NCBI RefSeq assembly: GCF_016306625.1
Contig: NZ_JACOII010000036.1
Location: 1-45,486 of the forward strand
Reading direction: 5' to 3'
DNA from: Xenorhabdus lircayensis
GTDB lineage: Bacteria > Pseudomonadota > Gammaproteobacteria > Enterobacterales > Enterobacteriaceae
Length of the DNA: 45,486 bases
Part shown: one piece after another, positions 33,770 to 45,389 of the stretch
Layout: the number at the start of each line of letters is the position of its first letter
How positions within the stretch are numbered: the stretch's first letter is position 1
Program-made: the position numbers and the translations under genes
The notes under the pieces: generated by a model
Databases searched by the model: none
The model's input: only the letters and a program-made list of their open reading frames with translations
What the model was told of the DNA's origin: nothing

Positions 33770-35130
33770 CAACGCATTCAGGAGTGAAAGAAATTATCCG
33801 CGCAGCGGAAACTCATCCCCTGACATGGCGGTTGCGTGATGACCAACAACCTGTCTGGCTGGATGAATACCGAAGCCAAAATGGTTACAAAGGAGCCGAA
33901 AAAGCACTGAAGGGCATGGCTCCTGATGAAATTACCGCACTGGTGAAAGACGCTGGCTTAAAAGGCCGCGGTGGTGCGGGCTTCTCCACAGGCTTGAAAT
34001 GGAGCCTGATGCCAAAAGACGAAAGCATGAACATCCGTTATTTACTGTGTAATGCGGATGAGATGGAGCCGGGGACCTACAAAGACCGTCTGTTGATGGA
34101 ACAACTGCCTCATCTGCTGGTAGAAGGCATGTTAATCAGTGCCTTTGCGCTGAAAGCTTATCGTGGCTACATCTTCTTACGTGGTGAATATGTCGAGGCT
34201 GCCGTTCATTTGCGCAGAGCGATTGAAGAAGCCAAAGCTGCGGGATTACTTGGCAAGAATATCCTGGGCAGTGGTTTTGATTTTGAACTGTTTGTTCATA
34301 CCGGCGCGGGACGTTATATCTGCGGTGAAGAAACCGCACTGATTAACTCGCTTGAAGGGCGTCGGGCAAATCCTCGTTCAAAACCGCCATTCCCTGCGAC
34401 ATCTGGGGCATGGGGCAAGCCAACATGCGTAAATAACGTTGAAACCCTGTGTAATGTTCCTGCCATCCTTGAGCATGGAAAAGAGTGGTACATCGGTTTG
34501 AGTGAAGGCAAAAGTAAAGATGCTGGCACTAAACTGATGGGTTTCTCCGGCCGAGTCAAAAATCCGGGTCTTTGGGAGCTGCCTTTTGGTACGACGGCTC
34601 GTGAAATTCTCGAAGATTACGCGGGTGGTATGCGTGACGGGCTGAAATTCAAAGCATGGCAACCGGGTGGTGCTGGAACCGACTTTCTAACAGAAGATCA
34701 TCTTGATCTACCCATGGATTTCGAAAGCATCGCCAAAGCCGGCAGCCGTTTGGGAACCGCACTGGCGATGGCAGTGGATCATGAGATCAATATGGTTTCC
34801 TTGACCCGCAACCTTGAAGAGTTTTTCTCTCGTGAATCTTGCGGTTGGTGTACACCATGTCGTGATGGTTTGCCGTGGAGCGTCAAAATACTCCGTGCTA
34901 TTGAGAGTGGCAAAGGTCAGCCGGGTGATATCGAAACGTTGGAACAACTCTGTCGCTTTCTTGGCCCCGGTAAAACTTTCTGTGCCCATGCACCCGGTGC
35001 CGTAGAGCCTTTGCAGAGCGCTATCAAATACTTCCGTGAAGAGTTTGAAGCGGGCATTGTCACCAACGATTATGGCAATACCAGCCTGATTGCGGGCATT
35101 CAACCAAACTTGCTTAAGCAGCGTTGGTAA
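33766..35130 (+). CDS. nuoF: NADH-quinone oxidoreductase subunit F
   Basis: Binds NADH and FMN and holds [4Fe-4S] cluster N3; the entry point for electrons. 454 residues. The FMN/NADH glycine-rich loop GRGGAGF is at 67-73 and [15 protein letters not shown] lies mid-protein. Cluster cysteines are C359, C362 and C365 in [12 protein letters not shown], with the fourth in the later TFCAHAPGA segment. Overlaps nuoE by ATGA. Confidence 0.98.
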   Translation: MTTHSGVKEIIRAAETHPLTWRLRDDQQPVWLDEYRSQNGYKGAEKALKGMAPDEITALVKDAGLKGRGGAGFSTGLKWSLMPKDESMNIRYLLCNADEMEPGTYKDRLLMEQLPHLLVEGMLISAFALKAYRGYIFLRGEYVEAAVHLRRAIEEAKAAGLLGKNILGSGFDFELFVHTGAGRYICGEETALINSLEGRRANPRSKPPFPATSGAWGKPTCVNNVETLCNVPAILEHGKEWYIGLSEGKSKDAGTKLMGFSGRVKNPGLWELPFGTTAREILEDYAGGMRDGLKFKAWQPGGAGTDFLTEDHLDLPMDFESIAKAGSRLGTALAMAVDHEINMVSLTRNLEEFFSRESCGWCTPCRDGLPWSVKILRAIESGKGQPGDIETLEQLCRFLGPGKTFCAHAPGAVEPLQSAIKYFREEFEAGIVTNDYGNTSLIAGIQPNLLKQRW

Positions 35131-35194
35131 GGTTGCTTTTGCAAGAATAGTTTGCAAAAACAAATAATTCGCTAAAGCAGAATTTTTGATTAAC

Positions 35195-35210
35195 GCCTGC
35201 CACGGCAGGC
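35195..35210 (+). other. Short hairpin between nuoF and nuoG
   Basis: GCCTGC (35195-35200) pairs with GCAGGC (35205-35210), loop CACG, 20 bases ahead of the nuoG start in the only sizeable nuo gap in this part of the operon. It could modulate nuoG translation or protect an mRNA end. Confidence 0.35.
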
Positions 35211-35230
35211 CATTGGGAAGCATGCTGACT

Positions 35231-37954
35231 ATGGCTACGATACATGTAGACGGCAAAGATTATGATGTAAACGGGGCTGATAACCTGTTACAAGCCTGCC
35301 TCTCATTGGGGCTTGATATACCTTATTTTTGCTGGCATCCAGCGCTGGGAAGCGTTGGCGCTTGCCGCCAGTGTGCGGTGAAGCAATATCAGAACGCGGA
35401 AGATACGCGCGGTCGTCTGGTGATGTCCTGTATGACACCCGCATCAGATGGCTCGTATATCTCCATTGATGATGAAGAAGCAAAGCAGTTCCGCGCAAGT
35501 GTTGTGGAATGGCTGATGACCAACCATCCCCACGACTGCCCTGTTTGTGAGGAAGGGGGAAACTGCCATTTGCAGGATATGACGGTAATGACGGGGCATT
35601 CATTCCGTAAATACCGTTTTACCAAACGTACTCACCAAAATCAGGAGCTGGGGCCATTCGTTGCTCATGAAATGAACCGCTGTATCGCCTGTTACCGTTG
35701 TGTTCGCTACTACAAAGATTATGCGGATGGAGCGGATTTTGGCGTTTATGGCGCTCATGACAACGTCTATTTTGGTCGTCCTGAAAGTGGCACGTTGGAA
35801 AGTGAATTTTCCGGTAACCTTGTCGAAATCTGCCCAACAGGGGTATTTACCGATAAGACCCATTCAGAACGTTATAACCGTAAATGGGACATGCAGTTTG
35901 CGCCAAGTATCTGCCAGCAGTGCAGTATTGGCTGTAACACCAGTCCCGGTGAGCGCTCCGGTGAATTGCGCCGGATCGAAAACCGTTACAACGGTACTGT
36001 CAACCATTACTTTATGTGTGACCGAGGGCGCTTCGGTTACGGTTATGTCAATCGTGATGACCGTCCCCGCCAGCCACAACAATTGCGTGGCGATCAGTGG
36101 ATTTCACTGAATGCCGAGCAGGTCATGCAAGGGGGCGCAGATATCTTGCGTCAGGCAAAAAATGCCATTGGTATCGGCTCACCGCGTGCCAGCATTGAAA
36201 GTAACTTTGCCTTGCGTGAATTGGTTGGTGCGGAAAATTTCTACAGCGGTATTTCAGCGGAAGAACAGCACCGTCTGGATATGATGTTGGAAATTCTCCA
36301 GCAAGGCGGAGTTTATACGCCACCCCTGCGTGAAATTGAAGATTACGATGCTGTATTGGTTTTAGGGGAAGATCTGACCCAAACCGCTGCTCGCATGGCG
36401 TTATCAGTGCGTCAGGCAGTGAAGGGTAAGGCACGTGAAATGGCTGCTGCCCAGAAAGTGGCAGATTGGCAGATCGCGGCAGTCATGAATATCGGTCAGC
36501 GGGCCAAATATCCTCTGTTCCTGACCAGTGTTGATAATACTCGGCTGGATGATGTTTCAGCATGGAGTTACCACGCACCAGTTGATGATCAAGCACGCTT
36601 TGGTTTTGCTGTGGCACATGCTCTGAATAGCATCGCTCCTGCTGTCAATGATCTGCCGGATGAACTGAAAGCGAAAGTGGAAATTATCGCACAGGCTCTG
36701 CGTGATGCGAAAAAACCACTGATTATCAGTGGCAGCAATCCAGGTAGTGATACCTTGATTCAGGCCGCGGCAAATATTGCGTGGGCACTGAAAGATAAAG
36801 GTGCGAATGTCGGGCTTTCTTATGTTGCCGCATATGCCAATAGCCTTGGTCTGGCGATGATGGAAGCGCAGCCATTGGATGCGGCTTTACAGCGTATTGC
36901 CAAAGGGAATTCAGATACTGCCATTGTGGTGGAAAATGATCTCTATCGTCATGCACCGGCGGATAAAATTGACCGTGCACTGGATAGCCTGAAAAACCTT
37001 ATCGTTGTTGATCATCAGCGTAGCGCTATCATGGACAAGGCACATTTGATTCTGTCAGCGTCCAGCTTTGCTGAAAGTGACGGTACGTTGGTGAATCAGG
37101 AAGGCCGCGCACAGCGTTATTTCCAAGTCTACGAACCCGCATTTTATGACAAATCTATCGTTATGCTGGAAAGCTGGCGTTGGATGCACTCTCTGTATAC
37201 CACTTATACACAATGCCAGACTGACTGGACGCAACTTGACCACGTTATTGCCGCTTGTGTCAAAGCCATGCCGCAGTTCAAAGGCATCGTTACTGCGGCA
37301 CCAGATGCCACATTCCGTATTCGTGGGCAAAAATTGGCACGCTCACCTCATCGTTACAGTGGCCGTACTGCCATGCTGGCTGATGTCAGTGTGCATGAGC
37401 AGCGTCAGCCGCAGGATATTGACACCGCATTTGCTTTCTCAATGGAAGGGAACAACAGCCCATATGCACCGCGTCAGCAAATTCCATTTGCGTGGGCACC
37501 CGGCTGGAACTCACCACAGGCGTGGAACAAATTCCAAGCTGAAGTGGGTGGTAAACTGCGCTTCGGTGATCCAGGGGTGCGTTTGATTGAAGCGGTTGAT
37601 GGTGGGCTGAACTACTTTGACAGTATTCCGACTGCATTCACTGCGCAAAAAAATCAATGGTATGTTGCTCCTTATTTCCATTTGTTCGGCAGTGATGAAC
37701 TGTCACAGCGTTCTGATGTAATACAAGAGCGTATGCCTGAGCCGTATGTGATGATCAATCATAAAGATGCGGAACATTTGAATGTGAAAGAAGGTACCGT
37801 AATGGCGTTTGATTGTGAAGGGCAGCAACTGCGTCTAGCAGTGCGCTTGAGTGGCAATCTGGCTCAGGGGCAAGTTGGTCTGCCGCTGGGAATGCCGGGT
37901 ATTCCTCCGGTTCTGGCGGGCAAATCAGTCAATAATTTACGGGAGGTTGCATAA
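35231..37954 (+). CDS. nuoG: NADH-quinone oxidoreductase subunit G
   Basis: Largest peripheral subunit, with several iron-sulfur clusters on a molybdopterin-oxidoreductase-like scaffold. 907 residues from ATG 35231 (GGGAAG 10 bases upstream; protein begins [15 protein letters not shown] as in E. coli). ATG 35222 and TTG 35186 would add 3 or 15 unconserved residues. N-terminal [2Fe-2S] ligands are C34, C45, C48 and C67. Next come the [14 protein letters not shown] and [10 protein letters not shown] cluster motifs, and then CQQCSIGC with the distal Cys in YFMCDRG, which forms the extra cluster N7 seen in E. coli-type enzymes. Confidence 0.97.
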   Translation: MATIHVDGKDYDVNGADNLLQACLSLGLDIPYFCWHPALGSVGACRQCAVKQYQNAEDTRGRLVMSCMTPASDGSYISIDDEEAKQFRASVVEWLMTNHPHDCPVCEEGGNCHLQDMTVMTGHSFRKYRFTKRTHQNQELGPFVAHEMNRCIACYRCVRYYKDYADGADFGVYGAHDNVYFGRPESGTLESEFSGNLVEICPTGVFTDKTHSERYNRKWDMQFAPSICQQCSIGCNTSPGERSGELRRIENRYNGTVNHYFMCDRGRFGYGYVNRDDRPRQPQQLRGDQWISLNAEQVMQGGADILRQAKNAIGIGSPRASIESNFALRELVGAENFYSGISAEEQHRLDMMLEILQQGGVYTPPLREIEDYDAVLVLGEDLTQTAARMALSVRQAVKGKAREMAAAQKVADWQIAAVMNIGQRAKYPLFLTSVDNTRLDDVSAWSYHAPVDDQARFGFAVAHALNSIAPAVNDLPDELKAKVEIIAQALRDAKKPLIISGSNPGSDTLIQAAANIAWALKDKGANVGLSYVAAYANSLGLAMMEAQPLDAALQRIAKGNSDTAIVVENDLYRHAPADKIDRALDSLKNLIVVDHQRSAIMDKAHLILSASSFAESDGTLVNQEGRAQRYFQVYEPAFYDKSIVMLESWRWMHSLYTTYTQCQTDWTQLDHVIAACVKAMPQFKGIVTAAPDATFRIRGQKLARSPHRYSGRTAMLADVSVHEQRQPQDIDTAFAFSMEGNNSPYAPRQQIPFAWAPGWNSPQAWNKFQAEVGGKLRFGDPGVRLIEAVDGGLNYFDSIPTAFTAQKNQWYVAPYFHLFGSDELSQRSDVIQERMPEPYVMINHKDAEHLNVKEGTVMAFDCEGQQLRLAVRLSGNLAQGQVGLPLGMPGIPPVLAGKSVNNLREVA

Positions 37955-38931
37955 TGAGTTGGTTTACTCCCGACGTGATTGAAATTCTGATTGCCGTACT
38001 GAAAGCGGCTGTCATTCTGCTGGTCGTGGTTGTCTGCGGGGCGTTCATGAGTTTCTTTGAACGCCGCATCCTTGGGCTGTTCCAGAACCGTTACGGACCA
38101 AACCGTGTCGGTTGGGGCGGTTCATTGCAGCTCGTCGCAGACATGATCAAAATGTTCTTTAAAGAAGACTGGGCACCACGCTTCTCTGATCGGGCCATTT
38201 TTACCCTGGCCCCTGTCATTGCGTTCTGCTCATTGCTTCTGGCTTTTGCTATCGTGCCAGTAAGCCCAACGTGGATGGTGGCAGACCTGAACATCGGCAT
38301 CTTATTTTTCATGATGATGGCAGGTCTGGCGGTTTATGCCGTGTTGTTTGCTGGTTGGGCGAGTAACAACAAATATTCCCTGCTGGGCGCGATGCGTGCA
38401 TCAGCGCAGACGTTGAGTTATGAAGTCTTCCTCGGTCTGTCCATGATGGGAGTTGTGGCACAAGCTGGCTCTTTTAATATGGTGGATATCGTCAACTCAC
38501 AGCAACATGTGTGGAATATCATTCCCCAATTCTTCGGCTTCTTGACCTTCGCCATTGCTGGTGTGGCGGTGTGTCACCGTCACCCCTTTGACCAGCCGGA
38601 AGCAGAGCAAGAATTGGCCGACGGTTATCACGTCGAATATTCCGGTATGAAGTTCGGTTTGTTCTTTGTCGGGGAATATATCGCTATCGTGACGGTATCA
38701 GCCTTAATCGTCACACTGTTCTTTGGTGGCTGGAATGGGCCTCTCTTGCCTCCATTCATCTGGTTTGCGCTGAAAACGGCCTTTTTCATGATGATGTTCA
38801 TTTTGATCCGTGCCTCATTGCCGCGCCCACGTTATGACCAGGTGATGTCGTTTGGCTGGAAAATCTGTCTGCCGTTAACATTACTCAATATGCTGGCGAC
38901 TGCCGCAGTGATTTTATACAACGCTCAATAA
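37954..38931 (+). CDS. nuoH: NADH-quinone oxidoreductase subunit H
   Basis: Membrane subunit that connects the quinone site to the proton-pumping arm. 325 residues, the E. coli length, with about eight hydrophobic segments. Conserved [35 protein letters not shown] and [17 protein letters not shown] segments carry the acidic and arginine residues of the E-channel and quinone entry. Its ATG shares one base with the nuoG stop (TAATG). Confidence 0.98.
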   Translation: MSWFTPDVIEILIAVLKAAVILLVVVVCGAFMSFFERRILGLFQNRYGPNRVGWGGSLQLVADMIKMFFKEDWAPRFSDRAIFTLAPVIAFCSLLLAFAIVPVSPTWMVADLNIGILFFMMMAGLAVYAVLFAGWASNNKYSLLGAMRASAQTLSYEVFLGLSMMGVVAQAGSFNMVDIVNSQQHVWNIIPQFFGFLTFAIAGVAVCHRHPFDQPEAEQELADGYHVEYSGMKFGLFFVGEYIAIVTVSALIVTLFFGGWNGPLLPPFIWFALKTAFFMMMFILIRASLPRPRYDQVMSFGWKICLPLTLLNMLATAAVILYNAQ

Positions 38932-38946
38932 AGGGGTGATTGAACC

Positions 38947-39489
38947 ATGACATTGAAAGAGTTAGTGGTCGGTTTCGCCACCCAGGTACGCAGTATTTGG
39001 ATGATAGGGCTCCATGCCTTCCATAAACGCGAAACAAAAATGTATCCGGAAGAGCCAGTTTATCTGCCACCCCGTTACCGTGGGCGCATCGTTCTGACGC
39101 GTGATCCTGACGGTGAAGAGCGTTGTGTTGCTTGTAACTTGTGTGCGGCGGTGTGCCCAGTGGGATGTATCTCTCTGCAAAAAGCCGAGCATAAAGATGG
39201 TCGCTGGTATCCTGAATTTTTCCGCGTCAACTTCTCGCGTTGCATTTTCTGCGGCCTGTGTGAAGAAGCTTGCCCGACTACCGCTATCCAGTTAACTCCT
39301 GATTTCGAACTGGGTGAATTCAGGCGTCAGGATCTGGTGTACGAAAAAGAAGATCTGCTGATTTCAGGGCCGGGCAAATATCCTGATTATAACTTTTACC
39401 GTAAGACAGGCATGGCGATTGACGGCAAGGATAAAGGCGAAGCTGACAATGAAGCCAAGCCTATCGACGTTAAAAGCCTGTTGCCATAA
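38947..39489 (+). CDS. nuoI: NADH-quinone oxidoreductase subunit I
   Basis: Ferredoxin-like peripheral subunit with two [4Fe-4S] clusters (N6a and N6b). 180 residues, the E. coli length. Cluster ligands are C60, C63, C66 and C70 in [12 protein letters not shown], and C99, C102, C105 and C109 in [15 protein letters not shown] at 38947 lies 15 bases after nuoH. Confidence 0.98.
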   Translation: MTLKELVVGFATQVRSIWMIGLHAFHKRETKMYPEEPVYLPPRYRGRIVLTRDPDGEERCVACNLCAAVCPVGCISLQKAEHKDGRWYPEFFRVNFSRCIFCGLCEEACPTTAIQLTPDFELGEFRRQDLVYEKEDLLISGPGKYPDYNFYRKTGMAIDGKDKGEADNEAKPIDVKSLLP

Positions 39490-39501
39490 GGAGCGATATT
39501 C

Positions 39502-40032
39502 ATGGAATTTACATTTTATGTCGCAGGGCTGGTTGCCATCCTCGCTACACTCAGGGTGATAACCCATACCAATCCGGTACATGCACTGTTGTACCTGATT
39601 ATCTCCTTGCTGGCATTGTCTGTCGTGTTTTTTTCAATGGGTGCCTATTTTGCTGGTGCACTGGAAATCATCGTTTACGCAGGTGCGATCATGGTGTTGT
39701 TCGTCTTCGTCGTAATGATGCTGAATCTAGGAAAATCGGTCGTTGAACAGGAGCGGGCATGGTTGCAGCCCCGGGCTTGGATTGGCCCGTCCATCTTGTC
39801 TATCGTGCTGCTGATTGTGTTGGCTTACGCCATCAGCACCCTGCCACCTGCTGCAATCAGTGGCGAAGTAGTCAGTGCCAAAGAAGTGGGCATTAGCCTG
39901 TTTGGCCCTTATGTCCTGGCGGTCGAACTGGCATCCTTACTGCTACTGGCTGGGCTGGTGGTGGCTTACCACATTGGCCGTGAAAATCGTCAGGGTGAAG
40001 TAGTCAGCAATCGTGCGGAGGACCAACAATGA
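39502..40032 (+). CDS. nuoJ: NADH-quinone oxidoreductase subunit J
   Basis: Membrane subunit with five hydrophobic segments; its third helix contains a pi-bulge implicated in coupling quinone reduction to pumping. 176 residues (E. coli 184, shorter at the C-terminus). Y59 and the [22 protein letters not shown] helix region are conserved. AAGGAG lies ahead of ATG 39502. Overlaps nuoK by 4 bases. Confidence 0.97.
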   Translation: MEFTFYVAGLVAILATLRVITHTNPVHALLYLIISLLALSVVFFSMGAYFAGALEIIVYAGAIMVLFVFVVMMLNLGKSVVEQERAWLQPRAWIGPSILSIVLLIVLAYAISTLPPAAISGEVVSAKEVGISLFGPYVLAVELASLLLLAGLVVAYHIGRENRQGEVVSNRAEDQQ

Positions 40033-40331
40033 TAGCGTTACAACATGGTCTTATTCTGGCGGCCATTCTGTTTACATTGGGCTTCACTTGCCTGATTATC
40101 CGCCGCAATCTGTTATTCATGCTGATCGGGCTGGAAATCATGATCAATGCTTCAGCGCTGGCGTTTGTCGTTGCCGGTAGCTATTGGCTCCAGCCTGATG
40201 GTCAGGTGATGTACATTCTGGCCATCACGTTGGCAGCAGCCGAGGCGAGTATCGGTTTGGCACTGTTACTACAGTTGCACCGTCGTCGCCAAAACCTGAA
40301 TATTGATACAGTCAGTGAGATGCGCGGATGA
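40029..40331 (+). CDS. nuoK: NADH-quinone oxidoreductase subunit K
   Basis: Small three-helix antiporter-like subunit. 100 residues, the E. coli length. Both buried glutamates needed for proton translocation are present: E36 in [10 protein letters not shown] and E72 in [14 protein letters not shown] overlaps with nuoJ upstream and nuoL downstream suggest coupled translation of J-K-L. Confidence 0.98.
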   Translation: MIALQHGLILAAILFTLGFTCLIIRRNLLFMLIGLEIMINASALAFVVAGSYWLQPDGQVMYILAITLAAAEASIGLALLLQLHRRRQNLNIDTVSEMRG

Positions 40332-42187
40332 ACTTACTCTATTTAACAATTCTGCTTCCATTGCTGGGATTTTTGCTATTGGCATTTTCCCGTGGCCGCT
40401 GGTCTGAAAATCTGTCAGCTACCATTGGGATTGGTTCTATTGGGCTGGCAGCATTGGTTACGCTCTGGGCAGGAATAGACTTTCTTTCCCAAAATAGCCT
40501 TTCCCAGAATGGGGCTGGAGGGCAGGTCTACAGTCAGACATTGTGGAACTGGATGGCCGTGGATAATTTCAGTATCCCCATTAATCTGGTACTGGACGGG
40601 TTGTCACTGACCATGCTGAGTGTTGTGACTGGCATCGGTTTCCTGATCCACATTTACGCTTCATGGTACATGCGCGGTGAAGAGGGCTACTCTCGCTTCT
40701 TCGCTTATACCAACCTGTTTATCGCTAGCATGGTGGTATTGGTACTGGCAGATAACATGCTGCTGATGTACCTCGGTTGGGAAGGCGTGGGTCTGTGCAG
40801 TTACCTGCTGATCGGTTTCTACTACAAAACCCCTGCCAATGGTGCAGCGGCAATGAAAGCCTTCATCGTGACCCGTGTCGGTGACGTGTTCCTTGCCATT
40901 GGCATGTTTATCCTTTATGACCAGCTCGGTACATTGAGTTTCCGCGAACTGGCGGTATTGGCCCCACAACATATCGAAGCGGGTTCCACCGCGATTACTT
41001 GGGCAACCTTGATGATTCTGGGTGGTGCAGTCGGTAAATCAGCTCAGTTGCCACTGCAAACGTGGTTGGCGGATGCGATGGCAGGTCCAACACCGGTTTC
41101 TGCCCTGATCCACGCGGCGACGATGGTTACTGCTGGTGTTTACCTGATTGCCCGCAGCCATGCCCTGTTTTTGATGGCGCCTGACATTCTGCATTTGGTG
41201 GGTATTATTGGTGCTGTTACCTTGCTGCTGGCGGGTTTCGCAGCGCTGGTACAGACCGATATCAAACGCGTGCTGGCCTATTCCACCATGAGCCAGATTG
41301 GTTACATGTTTCTGGCGTTGGGCGTGCAGGCATGGGATGCAGCCATCTTCCACCTCATGACTCATGCGTTCTTCAAAGCATTGCTGTTCCTTGCCTCTGG
41401 CTCGGTGATTCTGGCCTGCCATCATGAACAGAACATCTTCAAAATGGGTGGGCTGAGCAAGCGTATTCCGTTTGTTTATCTCTGCTTCCTCGTGGGTGGT
41501 TCTGCATTGTCGGCGCTGCCACTGCTGACCGCTGGCTTCTACAGTAAAGATGAAATTCTGTGGGGCGCACTGGCAAATGGTCATATGAACCTGATGCTCG
41601 CGGGGCTGATTGGGGCATTGATGACATCTCTGTACACCTTCCGCATGATCTTCATCGTGTTTCACGGTGAAGAAAATACCCATGCTCATCCGGTTAAGGG
41701 TATTACCCATACCTTGCCACTGTCCGTATTGCTGGTGTTGTCCACCTTTGTTGGTGCACTGATTGTGCCGCCATTGGCGGGTGTTCTGCCAGAAAGTGAT
41801 GCAGGGCATGATGGTAAAGTGACACTGGAAATCGTTTCTGGTGTGATTGCCGTTGTCGGTATCTTGCTGGCCGCAGCGCTGTATCTTGGCAAACGCAGTG
41901 TGGTCAATGCCACGGCAAACAGTGCGCTGGGGCGCTTCTTCTCCACATGGTGGTTTCATGCGTGGGGATTCGATGCGCTGTATGATTGGGTACTCGTGAA
42001 ACCATTCAAAGGCATTACCAGTTTATTGCAAAATGATCCTTTGAACTCACTGATGAACATTCCTGCCATATTGTCACGTTGGGGCAATAAAGGGCTTCGT
42101 TGGAGTGAGAACGGACAAGTCCGTTGGTACGCTACCTCTATGGGGTTGGGTGCAGTGCTGGTTTTAGCTCTGCTGCTTTTGGTTTAA
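40328..42187 (+). CDS. nuoL: NADH-quinone oxidoreductase subunit L
   Basis: Distal antiporter-like proton-pumping subunit with the long lateral helix. 619 residues against 613 in E. coli. Key residues E152 ([13 protein letters not shown]) and K237 ([15 protein letters not shown]) correspond to E144 and K229 of E. coli. The shift of eight comes from a small loop insertion near residues 53-64 ([10 protein letters not shown]), encoded by two similar 15-bp units. The C-terminal lateral helix and final membrane helix are complete. Confidence 0.98.
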   Translation: MNLLYLTILLPLLGFLLLAFSRGRWSENLSATIGIGSIGLAALVTLWAGIDFLSQNSLSQNGAGGQVYSQTLWNWMAVDNFSIPINLVLDGLSLTMLSVVTGIGFLIHIYASWYMRGEEGYSRFFAYTNLFIASMVVLVLADNMLLMYLGWEGVGLCSYLLIGFYYKTPANGAAAMKAFIVTRVGDVFLAIGMFILYDQLGTLSFRELAVLAPQHIEAGSTAITWATLMILGGAVGKSAQLPLQTWLADAMAGPTPVSALIHAATMVTAGVYLIARSHALFLMAPDILHLVGIIGAVTLLLAGFAALVQTDIKRVLAYSTMSQIGYMFLALGVQAWDAAIFHLMTHAFFKALLFLASGSVILACHHEQNIFKMGGLSKRIPFVYLCFLVGGSALSALPLLTAGFYSKDEILWGALANGHMNLMLAGLIGALMTSLYTFRMIFIVFHGEENTHAHPVKGITHTLPLSVLLVLSTFVGALIVPPLAGVLPESDAGHDGKVTLEIVSGVIAVVGILLAAALYLGKRSVVNATANSALGRFFSTWWFHAWGFDALYDWVLVKPFKGITSLLQNDPLNSLMNIPAILSRWGNKGLRWSENGQVRWYATSMGLGAVLVLALLLLV

Positions 42188-42206
42188 TTAAGGGACACAT
42201 TGCGCC

Positions 42207-43727
42207 ATGCTATTACCTTGGCTAATTCTTCTGCCCTTCATCGGAGGCCTGCTGTGCTGGCAGGCGGAGCGCTTCGGCACCCGTATGCCGCGTTGGATAG
42301 CGCTTCTGGCGATGGGGCTGACGCTGTTACTCTCCCTGCAACTGTGGTTGCAGGGTGGTTATACACTCACCAACCCACAGGGCATTCCTCAGTGGCAATC
42401 AGAATTCCTGCTTCCGTGGATCCCACGCTTTGGCATTAGCATTCATCTGGCTCTGGATGGTCTATCTTTGCTGATGGTGGTGCTGACGGCATTGCTGGGC
42501 TTGATGGCAATCCTCTGTTCGTGGAATGAAAACCAGCCATACCAAGGGTTCTTCCACCTGAACTTGTTGTGGATACTCGGCGGTGTGATGGGGGTCTTCC
42601 TTGCCATCGACCTGTTCTTGTTCTTCTTCTTCTGGGAAGTGATGCTGGTTCCAATGTACTTCTTGATCGCACTTTGGGGTCACAGGGGTTCGGAAGGTAA
42701 AACCCGTATTACGGCGGCAACGAAATTCTTCATCTATACCCAAGCCAGTGGTCTGGTGATGCTGATTTCGATTCTGGCACTGGCCTTCATTCATCATGAT
42801 GCAACGGGTGAATGGTCATTCAACTATGAAAAACTGTTGAATACGCCGATGTCATATACCGTTCAATACTTGCTGATGCTGGGTTTCTTCATTGCGTTTG
42901 CCGTGAAAATGCCGGTTGTTCCTCTGCACGGCTGGTTGCCGGATGCCCATAGTCAGGCGCCAACGGCGGGTTCGGTTGACCTCGCGGGGATCTTGTTGAA
43001 AACCGCGGCATATGGTCTGCTGCGTTTCGGTCTGCCCCTGTTTCCACAAGCCTCTGCGGAGTTTGCTCCGATTGCCATGTGGCTGGGCGTCATTGGTATC
43101 TTCTACGGTGCATGGATGGCCTTCAGCCAGACTGACATCAAACGCCTGATCGCCTATACCAGTGTTTCCCACATGGGCTTCGTTCTTATCGCCATTTACA
43201 CGGGCAGCCAGCTGGCTTATCAGGGAGCGGTGATCCAGATGATTGCACATGGCCTGTCAGCCGCGGGTCTGTTCATCCTGTGTGGTCAGCTATATGAACG
43301 CCTGCATACCCGTGACATGCGTGAAATGGGCGGTTTGTGGGGAAGAATTCAACTCTTGCCTGCGATATCCCTGTTTTTCGCGGTAGCGACATTGGGTATG
43401 CCGGGAACCGGTAACTTTGTTGGTGAATTCATGATCCTGTTCGGCAGCTTCGGCAAATTCACTCTGATTACTACGGTATCCGTGTTTGGTTTGGTTTTTG
43501 CGTCTGTTTACGCGCTGTACTTAATGCAGAAGGCTTATTACGGCACGCCAAAAACGGATAAACCCCTACCGCCGATGGATGTGCGTGAAATTTCCATCTT
43601 GTTGCTGCTGGTTGTCTTGCTGGTGATTTTGGGTGTCTACCCGCAACCAATCCTTGATACCTCAGCCGCAGCGATGAGTAACATCCAGAATTGGTATTCA
43701 GCTTCACTTTTAACTACAAGGCCGTAA
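42207..43727 (+). CDS. nuoM: NADH-quinone oxidoreductase subunit M
   Basis: Central antiporter-like proton-pumping subunit. 506 residues (E. coli 509). Catalytic E144 in FFWEVMLVPMYF and K234 in AVKMPVVPLHGWLPDAH are at the E. coli positions. About 14 hydrophobic segments. ATG at 42207 lies 19 bases after nuoL, with AGGGAC upstream. Confidence 0.98.
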   Translation: MLLPWLILLPFIGGLLCWQAERFGTRMPRWIALLAMGLTLLLSLQLWLQGGYTLTNPQGIPQWQSEFLLPWIPRFGISIHLALDGLSLLMVVLTALLGLMAILCSWNENQPYQGFFHLNLLWILGGVMGVFLAIDLFLFFFFWEVMLVPMYFLIALWGHRGSEGKTRITAATKFFIYTQASGLVMLISILALAFIHHDATGEWSFNYEKLLNTPMSYTVQYLLMLGFFIAFAVKMPVVPLHGWLPDAHSQAPTAGSVDLAGILLKTAAYGLLRFGLPLFPQASAEFAPIAMWLGVIGIFYGAWMAFSQTDIKRLIAYTSVSHMGFVLIAIYTGSQLAYQGAVIQMIAHGLSAAGLFILCGQLYERLHTRDMREMGGLWGRIQLLPAISLFFAVATLGMPGTGNFVGEFMILFGSFGKFTLITTVSVFGLVFASVYALYLMQKAYYGTPKTDKPLPPMDVREISILLLLVVLLVILGVYPQPILDTSAAAMSNIQNWYSASLLTTRP

Positions 43728-43733
43728 TTCGCC

Positions 43734-45191
43734 ATGACAATAACTTCTGAACAATTGATCGCACTGTTGCCGCTATTGATCGTCGGATTGACGGTGGTGG
43801 TTGTGATGCTGTCCATTGCGTGGCGACGCGATCATTTCACCAATGTCACCCTGACAGTGATTGGTCTCAACCTGGCTCTGTTTTCCCTCTATTTTGTGGG
43901 GCAGCAGGAGCCAATGGATGTCACGCCACTGATTCATGTGGATCGTTTTGCAATGTTCTATACGGCTCTTGTGCTGATTGCGAGCCTTGCAACGACGACA
44001 TTTGCTTACTCGTGGCTGGAGAATTATCCCGATAACAAAGAAGAATTTTATCTTTTAGTGCTGATTGCGGCTGTTGGGGGAATTCTGCTTTCTTCTGCCA
44101 ACCACATGGCATCGCTGTTTATCGGTATTGAACTGATCACTCTGCCGCTGTTTGGTTTGGTGGGTTATGCGTATCGCCAGAAGCGTTCGTTGGAAGCGAG
44201 TATCAAATATATGCTGCTGTCTGCCGCGGCATCCTCGTTCCTGCTATTTGGTATTGCGCTGCTGTATGCAGAATCGGGTGATTTGTCCTTCGCATCACTG
44301 GGCAAAAGCCTGAGTGACAGCAAACTGCATGAACCGCTAGTTTTGGCAGGGTTGGGCATGATGCTTGTGGGACTGGGCTTCAAACTCTCCCTTGTACCGT
44401 TCCAACTGTGGACACCGGATGTTTATCAAGGCGCACCAGCACCGGTATCAACCTTTCTGGCGACGGCAAGTAAAGTGGCTATCTTCGCGGTGGTCATGCG
44501 CTTGTTCATTGAAGCGCCGGTCACCGAAAGTGAAACCCTGCGCATTGTGCTGACTGTTATTGCCATTGCATCTATCCTGTTTGGTAACTTGCTGGCGTTG
44601 ACACAAAGCAATATCAAACGTCTGCTGGGTTACTCATCCATTGCACATCTGGGATATTTGCTGGTGGTATTGATTGCCATCAAAGATCACACACTGGCAG
44701 AAGAGACGGCGGGTATCTATCTGGTCGGTTATTTGCTTGCCAGTATCGGGGCATTTGGCATAGTCAGCTTGATGTCCAGCCCATACAGAGGGCCAGATGC
44801 GGATTCACTGTTCTCATATCGCGGCCTGTTCTGGCATAAACCGATCCTGTCCGCCGTCATGACCATCATGATGCTGTCACTGGCGGGGATACCATTAACC
44901 TTCGGTTTCATCGGTAAGTTCTACGTCATTGCAACAGGTGTTGAAGCCAAACTATGGTGGCTGACCGGCGCGGTAGTATTGGGTAGTGCCATCGGCCTTT
45001 ACTACTACCTGCGAGTGATGGTGAGTTTGTACCTGCCAGCACCGAAAGCACTGAACCGTGATACACCAAATAACTGGGCATTCACCGCTGGCGGGATTGT
45101 CGTATTGCTTACCGGATTACTGGTGCTGATCCTCGGTGTTTGGCCACAACCGCTGATTGATATTGTTCAGCAGGCGAAAAGCGTTTTGTAA
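43734..45191 (+). CDS. nuoN: NADH-quinone oxidoreductase subunit N
   Basis: Proximal antiporter-like proton-pumping subunit and last gene of the operon. 485 residues, the E. coli length. E133 ([13 protein letters not shown]) and K217 ([14 protein letters not shown]) match the essential E. coli residues. It begins 6 bases after nuoM and is followed within 30 bases by a terminator. Confidence 0.98.
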   Translation: MTITSEQLIALLPLLIVGLTVVVVMLSIAWRRDHFTNVTLTVIGLNLALFSLYFVGQQEPMDVTPLIHVDRFAMFYTALVLIASLATTTFAYSWLENYPDNKEEFYLLVLIAAVGGILLSSANHMASLFIGIELITLPLFGLVGYAYRQKRSLEASIKYMLLSAAASSFLLFGIALLYAESGDLSFASLGKSLSDSKLHEPLVLAGLGMMLVGLGFKLSLVPFQLWTPDVYQGAPAPVSTFLATASKVAIFAVVMRLFIEAPVTESETLRIVLTVIAIASILFGNLLALTQSNIKRLLGYSSIAHLGYLLVVLIAIKDHTLAEETAGIYLVGYLLASIGAFGIVSLMSSPYRGPDADSLFSYRGLFWHKPILSAVMTIMMLSLAGIPLTFGFIGKFYVIATGVEAKLWWLTGAVVLGSAIGLYYYLRVMVSLYLPAPKALNRDTPNNWAFTAGGIVVLLTGLLVLILGVWPQPLIDIVQQAKSVL

Positions 45192-45220
45192 GACAATAAT
45201 CTAAAGAAGCTATATTAAAG

Positions 45221-45254
45221 ACCCAGTCATTGTTGGTGTTGGCTGGGTTTTTTT
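45221..45254 (+). terminator. Rho-independent terminator of the nuo operon
   Basis: ACCCAGTC (45221-45228) pairs with GGCTGGGT (45241-45248), with one G-U-type pair, followed by a run of T to 45254. On the minus strand a T-poor sequence follows, but the A/T run lets it act weakly on the opposing small genes as well. Confidence 0.8.
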
Positions 45255-45266
45255 GAAATTCTCTGT

Positions 45267-45389
45267 TTATCTTCCAATAATGATGCGAACCAAAATATAC
45301 AAAAGAAAGATGATGGGTAAGTAAACGACGAATCTGCAAAATCCGTAAAAAGTATATGGATTCCACCACGTATTGATAAACGCACTCAT
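45267..45389 (-). CDS. Possible 40-residue membrane protein
   Basis: Not recognised. ATG at 45389 to TAA at 45267 gives a 40-residue peptide starting MSAFINTWWNPYTFYGF. A single very hydrophobic segment (about 20-37, VVYLPIIFLLYILVRIII) precedes a basic end. Its ATG overlaps the stop of the preceding minus-strand frame (ATGA), a common arrangement for coupled genes, and this is the main argument that both are real. It faces nuoN across the terminator. No clear ribosome-binding site beyond the AAAAAGGG just upstream. It could be chance. Confidence 0.45.
   Translation of the reverse strand: MSAFINTWWNPYTFYGFCRFVVYLPIIFLLYILVRIIIGR

Noticed and set aside
41039-41959. 306-residue open frame antisense to nuoL
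   Set aside because: Rich in His, Gln and Cys in a pattern typical of the reverse complement of membrane-protein codons. nuoL on the other strand is complete and conserved.
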